A stretch of 64,000 bases of DNA from Symbiodinium natans (GCA_905221605.1 CAJNDS010002346.1:715740-779739), one strand, 5' to 3'. Positions 41,325 through 51,606 are shown, numbered from the stretch's first letter. The notes: generated by a model not told the origin, from the sequence alone. Translations and numbers: made by a program.

Positions 41325-41536
41325 TGTCTGGGAATGACCCAGGTTGGCTACAGTCTTCCCGAATATTGGTGCCTCAATGCTTGGAATAGGGTTTTAGGGG
41401 ATATTATGGTAGGATGATATAGGGGCCACAAGGGAATATACAAAACCCTCTATTTCCGGTGTGAGATGCAATCCTCACAGGTACTAGCAATCATCACAGG
41501 TACTTAAAAACACCCTGAGCCATCCCAAGCCTATTC

Positions 41537-41678
41537 AGGGGTTCCCCTACTACCCCCCTCTAAACTACCCCCCCTAGGTTCCCCCCGTAATCAAGGCTAT
41601 TTAGGGATAATTAAGCCGAATTAAGGTGAGTTAAGGGGGGAACCGAGGGGGGGAGTATAGAGGGGGGTAGGAGGGAAG
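41537..41678. mobile_element. Family C inverted-repeat element
   Basis: AGGGGTTCCCCTACTACCCC ... TATAGAGGGGGGTAGGAGGG; same centre (TTAAGG repeats) as the other copies. Confidence 0.68.
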
Positions 41679-41721
41679 ACCTATGTTCCAAGAGGCCGGA
41701 AAAACCTAAGGGCCCTGCCAC

Positions 41722-41812
41722 CTCTTAGACTCCAACCCCTCCCCGCACCATTCTACAAACATGCCTCATGAAATTACTCTTCGGCAGTTGCGAGTAGGGG
41801 TTTGGAGGAAGC
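41722..41812 (-). CDS. Exon-like island
   Basis: NPYSQLPKSNFMRHVCRMVR on the minus strand. Confidence 0.35.
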
Positions 41813-41955
41813 TTAGGATTCAAGGCTGCCATGAGGCAATGAGGGTTCATGGCTTGACGGTTGAGGTTTACATTCCGCAAAAAATCCTTCTTCTGCCCTG
41901 AACCCCTGAACCCTAAGCCCCAAACCCCAAACCCTAAACCCCAAACAGAAGTAAC

Positions 41956-42066
41956 GCCGGCGGACGTGAGGATCGCCGAGACGTTGCTGAGGGCGAGCTC
42001 GAGGTCCGGGAAGTTGAGCGTCAGGTCCCCAGTCATCACCCCGCAGAGGCTGTCGGTGCCACAGAT
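41956..42066 (-). CDS. Exon with well-defined ends
   Basis: AAAACTCAG/ATC...GCCGGC/GTTACT frames exactly 37 codons: GVMTGDLTLNFPDLELALSN then VSAILTSAG, with two Cys at the start. Phase 0 both ends. Extracellular beta-type pattern. Confidence 0.62.
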
Positions 42067-42238
42067 CTGAGTTTTGAGAGGCCCTAAACCCTAAACCCTA
42101 AACCCGAAACCCAAAACCCGAAACCCTAAACCCTAAACCCTAAACCCTAAACGCCAACCTTTCAACCCTAGAGCCTAAAGCCTGCGCCTAAACCCCACGG
42201 TTGCTGGGGCCTGGCTTTCAGTGTTTATTAGGGTTTGT

Positions 42239-42345
42239 CATGGGTTCCCCTACTAGCCCCCCTATACTACCCCCCCTCCCCCCAGGTTCCCCGATAATTA
42301 AGGTTACTTAGGGAGAATAAGGTGAATTAAAGGAGGGAACCCATG
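42239..42345. mobile_element. Family C inverted-repeat element
   Basis: CATGGGTTCCCCTACTAGCC ... AGGAGGGAACCCATG; near the exon at 42412. Confidence 0.65.
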
Positions 42346-42411
42346 AGTTTAGCGCCTCTAGGCCACCTCGCGCTTCAGAAAGGAGCAGAAGCCTCAAGAA
42401 AGGGAACATAC

Positions 42412-42466
42412 CCCAGTCGATCTCCGTATGAAAGCCGTCATCAACCCGAAGCCGCAAAGAGGGTTT
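42412..42466 (-). CDS. Exon with GTATGT donor
   Basis: SLRLRVDDGFHTEIDWG ending CTGGG/GTATGT. Confidence 0.55.
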
Positions 42467-42502
42467 GGGATCTAGGGTTTGGGGTTCTAGCCCTTGGGGG
42501 TT

Positions 42503-42606
42503 TAGGTATACCGACCGAAGTTGGACCCCCCTTCTCGCTGGGGCCGAGGTGCGTCGTAGATCTGGCAGTTGATCGTGGGGTGCGTAACATTGAACCAGCG
42601 CCTCGA
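42503..42606 (-). CDS. Exon-like island
   Basis: RRWFNVTHPTINCQIYDAPR with an NVT glycosylation-type site; a second minus frame is also open. Confidence 0.48.
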
Positions 42607-42798
42607 GTTCAGGGCTTCGGGTTTAGGGCTTCGGGTTTAGGGTTTAGGTTTTCGGGTAGACTGGAGGGCCTAGGGGTGAGGAGTTGAAGAGTCTGGGTGA
42701 TTTAGGGTTTAGTTTGGGGGCTTAGGGTGTTTTTTAGGGTTTAGGGTTTAGGGTTTAGGGTTTAGGGTTTAGGGTTTAGGGTTTAGGGCTCAGGGTCC

Positions 42799-42868
42799 TT
42801 CACTCCAGCCCAAGCTGCCAGGTCTCGCACTGGATGAACCACTCCTGGGAGGCAACTCCAAACTTATG
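42799..42868 (-). CDS. Exon-like island
   Basis: KFGVASQEWFIQCETWQLGL then TGA. Good coding look. Confidence 0.52.
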
Positions 42869-43164
42869 GGCCCTACAACCCCCTCTATACTAGTTAGGGC
42901 TTAGGGCTTAGGGTTTGGGGTTTGGGGTTTGGGGTTTAGGGTTGTTTAGGGTTTAGGGTTTGGGGTTTGGGGTTTAGGGTTTGGGGTTTGGGGTTTGGGG
43001 TTTAGGGTTTAGGGTTTAGGGATACCAACCCTAAACCCCAAACCCTCAACCCTAAACCCTCAAGCCTCAAAGCCCTAAACCCTAAACCCTAAACCCTAAA
43101 CCCTAAACCCTAAACCCTAAACCCTAAACCCTCAACCCTAAACCCTAAACCCTAAACTGCCTCC

Positions 43165-43252
43165 AGGGTTTTAGGATCCAGGGTCGGAGTCTTTAGGCCT
43201 TCAGGGTCCCCACACCACTTGGGGATGCCCATGATGCCCTCCGAAGTTGAGT
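43165..43252 (-). CDS. Exon-like island
   Basis: STSEGIMGIPKWCGDPEGLK then TPTL. Confidence 0.45.
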
Positions 43253-43259
43253 GTTTAGG

Positions 43260-44070
43260 GTTTAGGGTTTAGGGTTTAGGGTTTAGGGTTTAGGGTTAGG
43301 GTTTAGGGCTTAGGGTTTAGGGATTAGGGATTAGGGATTAAGGTTTAGGGTTTAGCGTTTACGGCTTTGGAAATATTCGGGACCAGGAGAGGGCCAAACA
43401 ACTTAGACCAACCCCCGCGTTTCCAGACCAACCAGGAGGTAACTGCCGCCGCAACTACTCCCCAAGGCTCCCTAAGCTTCCCTAAAGTTCGCTAGGTACC
43501 TAGCCCCCATGAACCGCCGTCCCTAAAGGATCCTACAATGATGTTTTTGAAGGAGGTGTAACTCTAAGACTTCTGCACAAAAGCGCTGCGATTTTCGTAT
43601 AACTTCATTCAACGAAAACGTGAAACGAGGGGGGTGGAATGTAGATTGATTCTCTATTCTTGCTGAGACTCCGAAATCAAGAATACAAGCAGCGAAAACA
43701 CGAAACGTGGGAAGTGGAACTTGAATGACTAGTCAATTCTCTCCTCCTCTGGAATGCTCGAATCTTGGGTTCGGGAACTCTCTGTTCGAACCCTGGGTTC
43801 GTTAAACTCTCCGTTCGAACCCTGGGTTCGAACTCTATGCTCGAACTCTAGCTTCGGAAACTCTGTATTCGAAGCCTAGGTTACGATGCTGGGCACGATG
43901 ATGAGGACTAACCCCATCCTTGTGCATCAGCACCTTCATAGGGGATGGGATTAGGGGGACCCTTGGGGGATATGGACCCTCTGAATAAGGTCCCTGTTTA
44001 AGAGAGCCAGAAGAGGTTTAAGAAGGGTTTAGGGTTTAGGGTTTAAGGTTTAACTTTGAAGGGTCCCCCT
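43260..44070. other. Unique and repeat DNA without a clear gene
   Basis: 43380-43760 unique, then the TTCGAACCC repeat and a degenerate ACCCCATCC stretch; no convincing exon. Confidence 0.5.
43755..43885. repeat. Imperfect 25-30-bp repeat
   Basis: GTTCGAACCCTGGGTTCG repeated with spacers of AAACTCTC type. Confidence 0.65.
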
Positions 44071-44071
44071 T

Positions 44072-44176
44072 ATCCTACCTAGGACAGCGTGCAAAGGTGC
44101 CGACCAACTTCCGAAGAGCGACGACAGTCACGAGGATGGGGCGATGCCGACATGCACTTCTTGCGCAGAGCCACGG
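44072..44176 (-). CDS. Exon-like island
   Basis: VALRKKCMSASPHPRDCRRS then SEVGRHLCTLS, TAG. Confidence 0.42.
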
Positions 44177-44237
44177 TTTAGGGTTTAGGGTTTAGGGTTT
44201 AGGGTTTAGGGTTTAGGGTTTAGGGTTTAGGGTTTAG

Positions 44238-44325
44238 GGACAGCATCAAAAGTGATGACAGGTGACATTTACCGCCCTCGTGACTGTCGACACTTCTGGC
44301 CTCTGAGAGCATGAGAATGTGACGG
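44238..44325 (-). CDS. Exon-like island, extracellular type
   Basis: LTAVTFSCSQRPEVSTVTRA then VNVTCHHF; two Cys in an Ig-like spacing, not enough to assign. Confidence 0.48.
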
Positions 44326-44333
44326 CAGTCAAG

Positions 44334-44426
44334 CTAGGATGGCCTTTAAAACCCTCTGAACAAGATTCCTCAGTATGATCCTCTTGAGCCCAACAAGGAC
44401 ACATGTAAAATATCCCAAAGGCCTAC
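44334..44426. repeat. Dispersed repeat, copy 2
   Basis: CTAGGATGGCCTTTAAA...TATGATCCTCTTGAGCCC...CCTACCTAG; same order of blocks as 15593-15682. Confidence 0.5.
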
Positions 44427-44602
44427 CTAGCAAGAGGACCGTGACTTAAACCCTAAACCCAAACCCTAAACCCTAAACCCTAAACCCTGAACCCTGAACC
44501 CTGAACCCTGAACCCTAAACCCTAAACCCTGAACCCTAGGGAACTTTAGGGAAGCTTAGGGAGCCTTCAAAAGGAGTAGAACTTGTGGCTTTCGAAGCCT
44601 AA

Positions 44603-44658
44603 AACCTCCCCAACGTGACGACAGCCGGGAGCTGAGCTTTGCGAATGAGCATGTTTAG
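44603..44658 (-). CDS. Short exon-like island
   Basis: MLIRKAQLPAVVTLGRF then TAG. Confidence 0.4.
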
Positions 44659-44779
44659 GGTTTAGGGTTTAGGGTTTAGGGTTTAGGGTTTAGGGTTTAG
44701 GGTTTAGGGTTTAGGGTTTAGGGTTTAGGGTTTAGGGTTTAGGGTTTAGGGTTTAGGGTTTAGGGTTTAGGGTTTAGGG
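44650..44779. repeat. TTTAGGG array
   Basis: About 18 perfect units between two exon-like islands. Confidence 0.95.
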
Positions 44780-44846
44780 CAGCGCTTGCGGACGCTTGCG
44801 AACGCTTTCGCTTGCGGACGCTTTGGAACGCTTGCCAGCGCTGGTG
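44776..44846 (-). CDS. Exon-like island with a 10-bp internal repeat
   Basis: TSAGKRSKASASESVRKRPQ; DNA is a short GCTTGCGGAC repeat, so coding is unsure. Confidence 0.28.
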
Positions 44847-45061
44847 GAAAAAACACCTTCCAGACGGCTGATCCCATGCTGATCCCCCTCCTCCCAAGAT
44901 TACCCGGCCCCCCCCCCCCCGCCCCCAACCTTCCTCAGGGCTCAGGGTTTAGACTTTGAGGCTTATAAGGTGACCATAAAAAAATTGGACTCTTAAAACA
45001 CTGACCATCCCTGAACACTTAGCCCTTGAAACCAGAAGGTATATGGCCAAATGCGACAAAA

Positions 45062-45135
45062 GCGCCGAATCACAAGCTTCGCTGTGCAAGAATCCAGGAG
45101 CATCTTCGTCGCATCTCCTCAGCCGGAATGAGTGC
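45062..45135 (-). CDS. Exon-like island with GT donor
   Basis: LIPAEEMRRRCSWILAQRS ending GAAGCTT/GTGATT. Confidence 0.4.
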
Positions 45136-45358
45136 TTATATAGGGGTTTGGTGTTTTTAAGGGCTTAGGGTTTAAGGGTTTAGGGTTTAAGGGTTTAGGG
45201 CTTCAGGGGTTTTGGCGTTTAGGGGTTTTTAAGGCTTTAAGGGGTTTAGGTTGCCCCTTCTTGCTTGGGGTTCACAAGGAAGCGTGGCCCCTAGAAAGAA
45301 TGACATAAGGGCACTATTCGGCATGCGAACTAGTCGGAAGTTGGGGACCTTAGGTGTG

Positions 45359-45509
45359 CTTGGAGGTTCATGGTACTTACTAACCAATGAAAACTGGGCT
45401 TATAACCCTACTTATAAGTGGGATAACCCCTATAAGGCCCTTTAGGGGTATTATAAGTAGGGTTATAAGTACAGTTATAATTGGTTAGTAAGTACCATGA
45501 ACCTCCAAG
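45359..45509. mobile_element. Palindromic 151-bp element with perfect 30-bp arms
   Basis: 45359-45388 and 45480-45509 are perfect inverted repeats (CTTGGAGGTTCATGGTACTT...). A second inner pair, CTTATAACCCTACTTATAA and its complement, makes it nearly a full hairpin. Confidence 0.8.
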
Positions 45510-45555
45510 TGCTTTTGGCTTGGCTGTCTCCCCGTCTCAGCGCCTGGTGATTCAC

Positions 45556-45612
45556 TTAAGTGCATTGATCTCAGCGTTGGCACCCTTGACAATCAGGAGT
45601 ACACGATGACAT
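45556..45612 (-). CDS. Exon-like island with GT donor
   Basis: CHRVLLIVKGANAEINAL ending CTTAA/GTGAAT. Confidence 0.42.
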
Positions 45613-45737
45613 AGTCCTTTGTTACTTAACTAAGGGGTATTGCTAGCAATTGCCTACGAAACCCAAAAAAAACAACAAAAAAATTGCTTCCTTAGAAGGC
45701 AAACAGAGGTCATTGTCCTTTCTTTTTCAGAAGCCCT

Positions 45738-45850
45738 TAAACAAACAATGGTTTGTGCTCTTCGGAAACCAAAAACACACGTGCGCTCCACCACAGACCC
45801 CAGGTGAAGGAGTTCAGCTCTCAGTACCAGCGCATTTGGAATGTGCTTAA
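45738..45850. other. Open on both strands
   Basis: Plus: CTTTCTTTTTCAG/AAG...CCCCAG/GTGAAG frames KPLNKQWFVLFGNQKHTCAP with canonical sites. Minus: LVLRAELLHLGSVVERTCVF. The plus reading has the better splice sites, against the strand of its neighbours. Confidence 0.4.
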
Positions 45851-46021
45851 ACGGTTTAGGGTTGAGGGATGAACTCGGGTTCAGGGTGTAAGGACAGCCT
45901 GGACCCTAAACCCTGAACCCTGAACCCTAAACCCTAAACCCTAAACCCTAAACCCTAAACCCTAAACCCTAAACCCTAAACCCTAAACCCCGAAACCTAA
46001 CCCGAACCATGAACCCCCAAC

Positions 46022-46150
46022 CCTAGCAAACGCGCCAAGTAGAATCTCTCGAAGCGTCCTGTTCGCACCGTGGCGAAGTACACATACGCAGACATGCAAG
46101 CCCTGAGTCGAACTTTCTTGCATCCACAAGAAGAGGGCCAGGGGCTCTTG
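46022..46150 (-). CDS. Exon-like island
   Basis: KKVRLRACMSAYVYFATVRT then GRFERFYLARLL; clear coding look. Confidence 0.52.
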
Positions 46151-46262
46151 ATCCTAAACCCTAAACCCTAAACCCTAAACCCTAAACCCTAAACCCTAAC
46201 CCTAAACCCTAAACCCTAAACCCTAAACCCTAAACCCTAAACCCTAAACCCTAAACCCTAAG
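46150..46262. repeat. CCCTAAA array
   Basis: About 16 units between two exon-like islands. Confidence 0.95.
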
Positions 46263-46390
46263 AGGCTTTGGGGGCCTCTGGGCTTGACATGCCGGGCGTC
46301 TGCGACATCCAAGTCCAGTGGCAGGCTTCGGGCAGCGTGGCGCTGGCAGAACAGCCGGAAGTTGGGCTGAAGCCTCCCATGGATGCACTT
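46262..46390 (-). CDS. Exon-like island
   Basis: KCIHGRLQPNFRLFCQRHAA then RSLPLDLDVADARHVKP. The plus strand is also open. Confidence 0.48.
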
Positions 46391-46514
46391 GGTTTAGGGT
46401 TTAGGGTTTAGGGTTTAGGGTTTAGGGTTTAGGGTTTCGGGCCCTAGCCCCTAAACCCTGAAACCCTATAAACCCTTACACCCTTAAACTCTTAAACCTT
46501 TTCCCATGGGCAAG

Positions 46515-46607
46515 AGTTCAGAAGTTGAAAGCCAGGGGGCGCGGACACGAACCCACCAGGGCGTTCCGACCCGGGTCCTGGATGATTCTTCTTGAGTTTC
46601 GGTAAGT
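46515..46607. other. Open on both strands
   Basis: Minus RRIIQDPGRNALVGSCPRPL; plus an ATG frame MGKSSEVESQGARTRTHQGV with GTAAGT nearby. Strand undecided. Confidence 0.3.
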
Positions 46608-46710
46608 GCCTAGGGTCTAGGATTCAGAGACTAGGGTTTAAGGCTTAGGGTTTAGGGTCTAGGACTCAGAGACTAGGGTTTAGGGCTTGGGGTGCAGCAC
46701 TGGTCAGCAC

Positions 46711-46812
46711 AAGTAATATAGGGGGTCGGAATAACTACAAGTAATATTCCCTTACGGTCCCTCTATAGTTACAAAAGCCTTTTCTAATTATTAAGGCCCC
46801 ATATTATGCTCA
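46711..46812. repeat. Dispersed AT-rich repeat, copy 1
   Basis: AGTAATATTCCCTTACGGTC...TTTTCTAATTATTAAGGCCC; similar to 49645-49740. Confidence 0.45.
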
Positions 46813-47198
46813 TGGCACCCTAACACACTTGGAAATTTTTGGGGCGTTTGGGGTGTTTGGAGTAGTCTGAATTGTTGCGGATAGTTGGGGCGCTTCGGAT
46901 TTTGATGCTGGTTTGGATACTCAGGACGCTCGGAACCACTTGGCTTGAGGCACTCTTGGCCCACTTTTGCAGAACGTGGCAAACTGTTGGCGAACTTTTT
47001 GGCAGCTTGGACGGAGGCCGGAGGCCCTTGGAAGCCTTGGCCGAAAAAACTATTTTGAGGGGGCCTGCCAAAAACGAAGCCGCCTTTAAAACTGAACATG
47101 AAGGCTGGAAGGGCCTTTCAGACATCTCACTGGAACCTCACACCTGGACTTCGCGCAGCTTGACCCCAATGGACTCGGGTGTGGGGCTTCGAGCTTAG
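46791..47198. other. Long open region on both strands
   Basis: Plus 46872-47198 reads ALRILMLVWILRTLGTTWLE ...; minus 46791-47099 reads Pro/Gln-rich. Neither recognised. Confidence 0.35.
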
Positions 47199-47265
47199 TG
47201 TTTGGGGCTTGGGGCTTGTGAGCTCAGGGTTGAAGGCATTAAGGCCGCTCTACAGCTCACTTCAC

Positions 47266-47368
47266 CCACAGACGTGCGTATTCAAAAAAACAACCGCCAC
47301 CAAGAGGGGCGTAGAACTGAGACCAACAACGAGATGGGTTTGTTTGGACCCGGCCATTGACATGCCCC
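47266..47368 (-). CDS. Exon-like island with GT donor
   Basis: TNPSRCWSQFYAPLGGGCFF then EYARLW ending TGG/GTGAAG. Confidence 0.5.
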
Positions 47369-47539
47369 GAATCCCTCCAACTCAACCCGAAACCCTAGAA
47401 ACCCTAAACCCTAAACCCCAAATCCTAAACCCTAAACCCAACCTAAACCCAAACCTGCCAGAAGCCTCAGGTAGGCTTCGGGGTTCAGGGCTCAACTGTG
47501 TGGATTTTCGGGTTTCGGGTTTGGGGGGGGCTTTGGGGT

Positions 47540-47676
47540 CTTTGGGTTCTCAGAGAACAGCGCTCCTTGACCTTGTTGTCGTCCAGGCCTAACAGCAAGG
47601 CCTCCGGAAAGGCCTCGGGTGCTCTCAGAGGAGTGAACCAAAGCCTCCTTCCATCTTGTGACACATTGTAGGTTTA
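47540..47676 (-). CDS. Exon-like island
   Basis: YNVSQDGRRLWFTPLRAPEA then FPEALLLGLDDNKVKERCSL; 42 codons, strong coding look. Confidence 0.58.
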
Positions 47677-47772
47677 GGGTTTCGGGCAGACTATAAGTTA
47701 GACAACAATAAAAAGACAAACTACTCCATGTTGTGATTAAGGTGTCCGTTCTTCCCCACTTCTCCTCGCCCG

Positions 47773-48003
47773 GAACTCTTCTCCTCGCCTAGTCTACTCC
47801 TCGCGCATCCCCAGAGTCCCCAACCCCAGAGTGTCGTTTAGGGTTTAGGGTTTAGGGTTTAGGGTTTAGGGTTTAGGGTTTAGGGTTTAGGGTTTAGGGT
47901 TTAGGGTTTAGGGTTTAGGGTTTAGGGTTTAGGGCTTAGGGTTTAGGGTTTAGGAGAGCTGGGAGTGCCCAACCCCAAAGTGTCCCTGGAGTGCCCAACC
48001 CCA
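47773..48003. repeat. Same repeat, inverted, interrupted by (TTTAGGG)n
   Basis: AACTCTTCTCCTCGCCTAGT ... CCAACCCCAGAGTGTCG, then TTTAGGG repeats (47837-47952), then GGGAGTGCCCAACCCC... The array falls between the two 30-bp units. Confidence 0.7.
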
Positions 48004-48089
48004 GTTCCAAGCAAAAATCAAGAAAGCGTATTTGAATCACTGTGTCTTTGTTTGAGCATCTTATTTGTGTTCTTTCTTTTTAAGGAGCA

Positions 48090-48146
48090 TCAAGGTGGGG
48101 ATGTTCGAAGTAGATTCATGTTTGCAGCTGCTACACCTAAGTCATA
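48090..48146. other. Short island open on both strands
   Basis: Plus: TTCTTTCTTTTTAAG/GAG then EHQGGDVRSRFMFAAATPKS and TAA; minus YDLGVAAANMNLLRTSPP. Plus has the better acceptor. Confidence 0.3.
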
Positions 48147-48171
48147 ACCCTAAACCCGAAACCCGAAATAG

Positions 48172-48272
48172 TTGTACACAGGAACCCGGCCCGGGGCGCT
48201 GGGCTTCCTAGGGAGTACGTACACAACCCCCAGCCAGAACGCTCAACCCCATCTGAGAACGGATTCAGGGTT
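48172..48272 (-). CDS. Exon-like island
   Basis: NPFSDGVERSGWGLCTYSLG then SPAPRAGFLCTT. Confidence 0.45.
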
Positions 48273-48364
48273 TAGGGCTTAGGGCTGAGGGCTTAGGGCT
48301 TAGGGTTTAGGGTTTGGGGCTTCGGGTTTAGGGTTTGGGGTTTGTGGTTTGGGGTTGAGGGTTT

Positions 48365-48502
48365 CGGAAAGGCAGAGCTATCGCCCTCACCAGACCACGT
48401 GCTGCCGACTTGGGGGATTGGGCATGAAACTAGGTTTCCCCTAACAACCCTCCGAATGACACGGGCATTTTCCGCAATAGGGGCACACTTCATGTAGCCC
48501 AA
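48365..48502 (-). CDS. Exon-like open frame
   Basis: MGYMKCAPIAENARVIRRVV then RGNLVSCPIPQVGSTWSGEG; ATG at 48502. Confidence 0.48.
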
Positions 48503-48566
48503 GATAGTATACCCCTTCTTCTAGGAACCCAAAAAAGGGTGCCCCTATTTAGCCCCATATTCCTCG

Positions 48567-48680
48567 TGGTAGCCCGGGAACCATAGCATGATAAGGGTAC
48601 CCGTGTTGGGGTTGATTACCTTATCAGGGAAAACCTCGCGCCGAAAAAGATGGGCAACAGGGTACCGCTGGGCTTCCAAG
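48567..48680. mobile_element. Family A inverted-repeat element, diverged
   Basis: TGGTAGCCCGGGAACCATAG ... GGTACCGCTGGGCTTCCAAG; about 114 bp. Confidence 0.6.
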
Positions 48681-48726
48681 TCCTAAACATGATCCTCTTA
48701 AACCCAATTTCAATAAAGGGGTACAA

Positions 48727-48822
48727 AAATATATATATATATATATATATGTGTGTGATATATATATATATATATCTGATATATATATATATATAGTATC
48801 CTTATATATATATATAGTATCC
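48727..48822. repeat. (TA)n microsatellite block
   Basis: Several (TA) runs split by TGTGTGTGA and CTGA. Confidence 0.9.
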
Positions 48823-48837
48823 CAAGGGCCTACCTGG

Positions 48838-48980
48838 GGTGTCTCGCTTTGATCGGAAGAGTCCCTCCGCCCCGAAGCTTCTTAGCCCAGACGGCGCCCA
48901 GATGCCATGCACTCACGTCCCGGCTTGTCTTCGCGCGTGGGCGCGAGAATCTGGCCCACGGGACCTTAGAGTTTGAGGGC
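48838..48980 (-). CDS. Exon-like island, basic
   Basis: TSRDVSAWHLGAVWAKKLRG within a longer open stretch; follows an AT-dinucleotide block. Confidence 0.42.
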
Positions 48981-49321
48981 TTCGGGACTTTTTGCCCTGA
49001 GCCCTAAACCCTAAACCCTAAAACAAGCCGAAGGCTAGCTTCAGTCCGGAGCTGAACCTCCCGAAAACCTTAAGCCACCAAACCCGTTCCCTAGATCCTT
49101 TTCGTCCCGAAACCTCGGGCCCCAGCTAACCCTCAATTCCGAGATAGGTCTTGAATGTGGCTAAACCCCTAAACGCCTAAACGCCGACCCCCCCCCCCCC
49201 TAACCCAAACACTCAACCCTAAACCCTAAACCCCAACCCTAAACCCCAAACCCCAAACCCTAAACCCTGAACCCCGAACCCTGAACCCCAAACCCCGAAC
49301 CCCCAAACCCCCTCCCAGCCA

Positions 49322-49382
49322 CTGCAGCCCGAAAGCAAGAAGAGGTCTCAGGATGGAGGACGAAGTCCCAGACCTGAGGGTT
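49322..49382 (-). CDS. Short exon-like island, strand unsure
   Basis: QVWDFVLHPETSSCFRAAVA; plus also open. Confidence 0.3.
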
Positions 49383-50520
49383 AGGGATTTAGGGTTTGGG
49401 GTTTAGGGCTTGGGGTTTGGGGTTTAGGGTTTGGGGTTTTGGGTTCGGGGTTTAGGGTTTGGGGTTTTGGGGTATGAGGCCTAGGGTTCGGGGTTTGGGG
49501 TTCAGGGTTCAGGGTTCAGGGTTCAGGGTTCAGGGTTCAGGGTGCGGGGTTTGAGGTTCAGGGCTTGGGGGGGGGCTCAGGGCTTGGGTTCGGGATTTTG
49601 GGGTTTGGGGTTCAGGGTTTGCGGCTTGGGGTAATGTCTTGGTCAATAGTTGCGAATAGTATTCCCTTAGGGTCCCCTAATAATTATACTATAACCCCCA
49701 ACCCTGTTCTAATTATTCAGGCCCCTATATTAGAAGGTTAAAGTTCGGGTTTTGGGGTTTAAGGCCGAGGTTCAGGGTCTAGGGCTTCGGCCAGAACACT
49801 AAACAAATACATTAGAAGGGGCCTTTCTTTTTCCTTTCGTGTTTTTCCATTGTTTTATTTTGTTTTTTTCTTTTTTTTTGGGGGGGGGGGGTTGGGGCTT
49901 ATAGGCCTTATAGGGTTTTACATGGCTTCGAAAGGCTTTATAGGTTTCACAAGCCTCCTAGGGCGTATAAAGGCCTTGTCAGTTTTTTGGGGGGGCTTTT
50001 GGGGGTGTAGGGTTCGAAAGGATCGCCGCCCACCCCAAACCCCAAAACCCAAACCCTAAAACCCCAAACCCTCCATACCCTAGGGCATGGGGTGTAGAGT
50101 TTAGGGTTTAGAGCGAAGGGGCTTTAGGCCCTAAACCCTAAACTAAACCCTAAACCCTAAACCCTAACCCTAAACCCAGAGGTTCAGGTCTTGACAGGTT
50201 TAGGCTACAAAGGCCGGTGGCCTCTTTATCTGTTGCCCTTATAGTACAACCTCTAGATATCCTACGCAATAAGCACCCCCTACAAAACAGAAACCCGACT
50301 TAAAGAGACCAGCAAGCAACATAAACCCTCAACCCTGAACCCCAAACCCTAAACCCTAAACCCTAAACGGTTTAGGGGCTTCGGCTTGCGGCTTCGACCG
50401 TTCGCCTTGACTCCCGAAACCCGAAACCTTAATTCCTACGCCCTCCAAGTGGGTTTAGGGCTTAGGGTTTAGGGGTTCGGGGTTCGGGGTTAGGGGTTAG
50501 GGGTTGCAAGTTTTTTGGGT
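49380..50520. other. Repeat-rich stretch
   Basis: TTCAGGG runs (49497-49540), TTTGGGG variants, poly-G (49879) and a dispersed AT-rich repeat; no convincing exon. Confidence 0.55.
49645..49740. repeat. Dispersed AT-rich repeat, copy 2
   Basis: AATAGTATTCCCTTAGGGTC...TTCTAATTATTCAGGCCCCT. Confidence 0.45.
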
Positions 50521-50524
50521 TTGG

Positions 50525-50585
50525 GATCAAGAAGCATTCTGCATCTGCTTGTTCTCCCAGTAAGCCGAGCCTGGGGCTCCGGGCT
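50525..50585 (-). CDS. Short exon-like island
   Basis: PGAPGSAYWENKQMQNAS then TGA. Confidence 0.4.
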
Positions 50586-50589
50586 TTGG

Positions 50590-51345
50590 GGGCTTTATGG
50601 GGTTCGGGCTTCAGGGGCTTTACTGGGTTTAGGGCTAAGGGGTTGCAAGTTCGGGTGTTAGGGCATGAGGGGTTCGGGGTTCTTAATTTAGGGCTTTAGG
50701 GGTTTGGGTCTGAAGGTTTCTTAGTTTAGGGCTTCAGGGCTTTGGGGATTCGAAGTTTTGGGCTTCAGGGCTTTCGGGTGTTGTGGGGTTAACGGGCCTA
50801 GGGGGTTCAGTTGATTAGGCATATGACACTGACAACCCCACACACGTCCCAGACCACAATAGTTTGGAATCTTGGGTGTTTAAGGGATATAAGGAGGGAC
50901 CCCTAGGAGGGACTGTTCCCCTGACCCCTACCAAACCCTTCAATACCCCTAAGTAACCTAAGTAGCCCCTAATAACCCCCAAATAACCCCTCAGGTCCCT
51001 TATAATTCGAGTTTCCGTACTTCCCCCCTTCCAAACTACCCCCCCCCCCCCCCCCAAGTTCCCGAACCTAGGGGGGATAGTATCGAGGGGGGTTAGTGGT
51101 GGAACCCATGATATATGGGTAAACCCTATACACCCTACAAACCCTGGAAAAAAAAAAAAAAAAAAACTGCAAACCCTATAAAATGCTGAACCCAAAAAAA
51201 CCTTAAACCCCTATAAACCCTAAAAGCCCTACACCAAACCCTACAGCCCTTTAAACCCCAAAAACCCATAAAACTAGGCCCTAAACCCCATAAACCCTTT
51301 AAACCCTAAAAACCCGCAAGACTATACAGCCTAAAAGCCCCGAAA
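50590..51345. other. Repeat-rich stretch
   Basis: GGGCTTCAGGG-type DNA, the family C element 51004-51113, poly-A at 51150-51166 and CCCTATAAACCC-like units. The minus frame 50815-51195 crosses the element and is not a gene. Confidence 0.5.
51004..51113. mobile_element. Family C element, diverged
   Basis: GAGTTTCCGTACTTCCCCCC ... GGGGGGTTAGTGGTGGAACC; includes a run of C. Confidence 0.5.
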
Positions 51346-51349
51346 AGCC

Positions 51350-51422
51350 GGGGCACTTCGGATGGTAGTTGCGTTTGAACGCGCGGTAGTCGAATTGAGA
51401 TCCTTGAGCTCTTGTGACAGGT
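51350..51422 (-). CDS. Exon-like island
   Basis: VTRAQGSQFDYRAFKRNYHP then KCP. Confidence 0.45.
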
Positions 51423-51552
51423 TTAAGGTCATGGGCTTGGGATTAGGGTTTAGGGTTTCGGGTTTATGCATGCGGTCTTGAGGTTTAGGGTTTAGGGTTT
51501 AGGGTTTAGGGTTTAGGGTTTAGGGTTTAGGGTTTAGGGTTTAGGGTTTAGG

Positions 51553-51606
51553 GTGTCCTTAATCGGGATTGTAGCCCCGATTCGCATCCCGACGGGGAAC
51601 ATCCCC
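51553..51606. mobile_element. Degenerate family B remnant
   Basis: GTGTCCTTAATCGGGATTGT ... CGGGGAACATCCCC; short and diverged. Confidence 0.35.
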
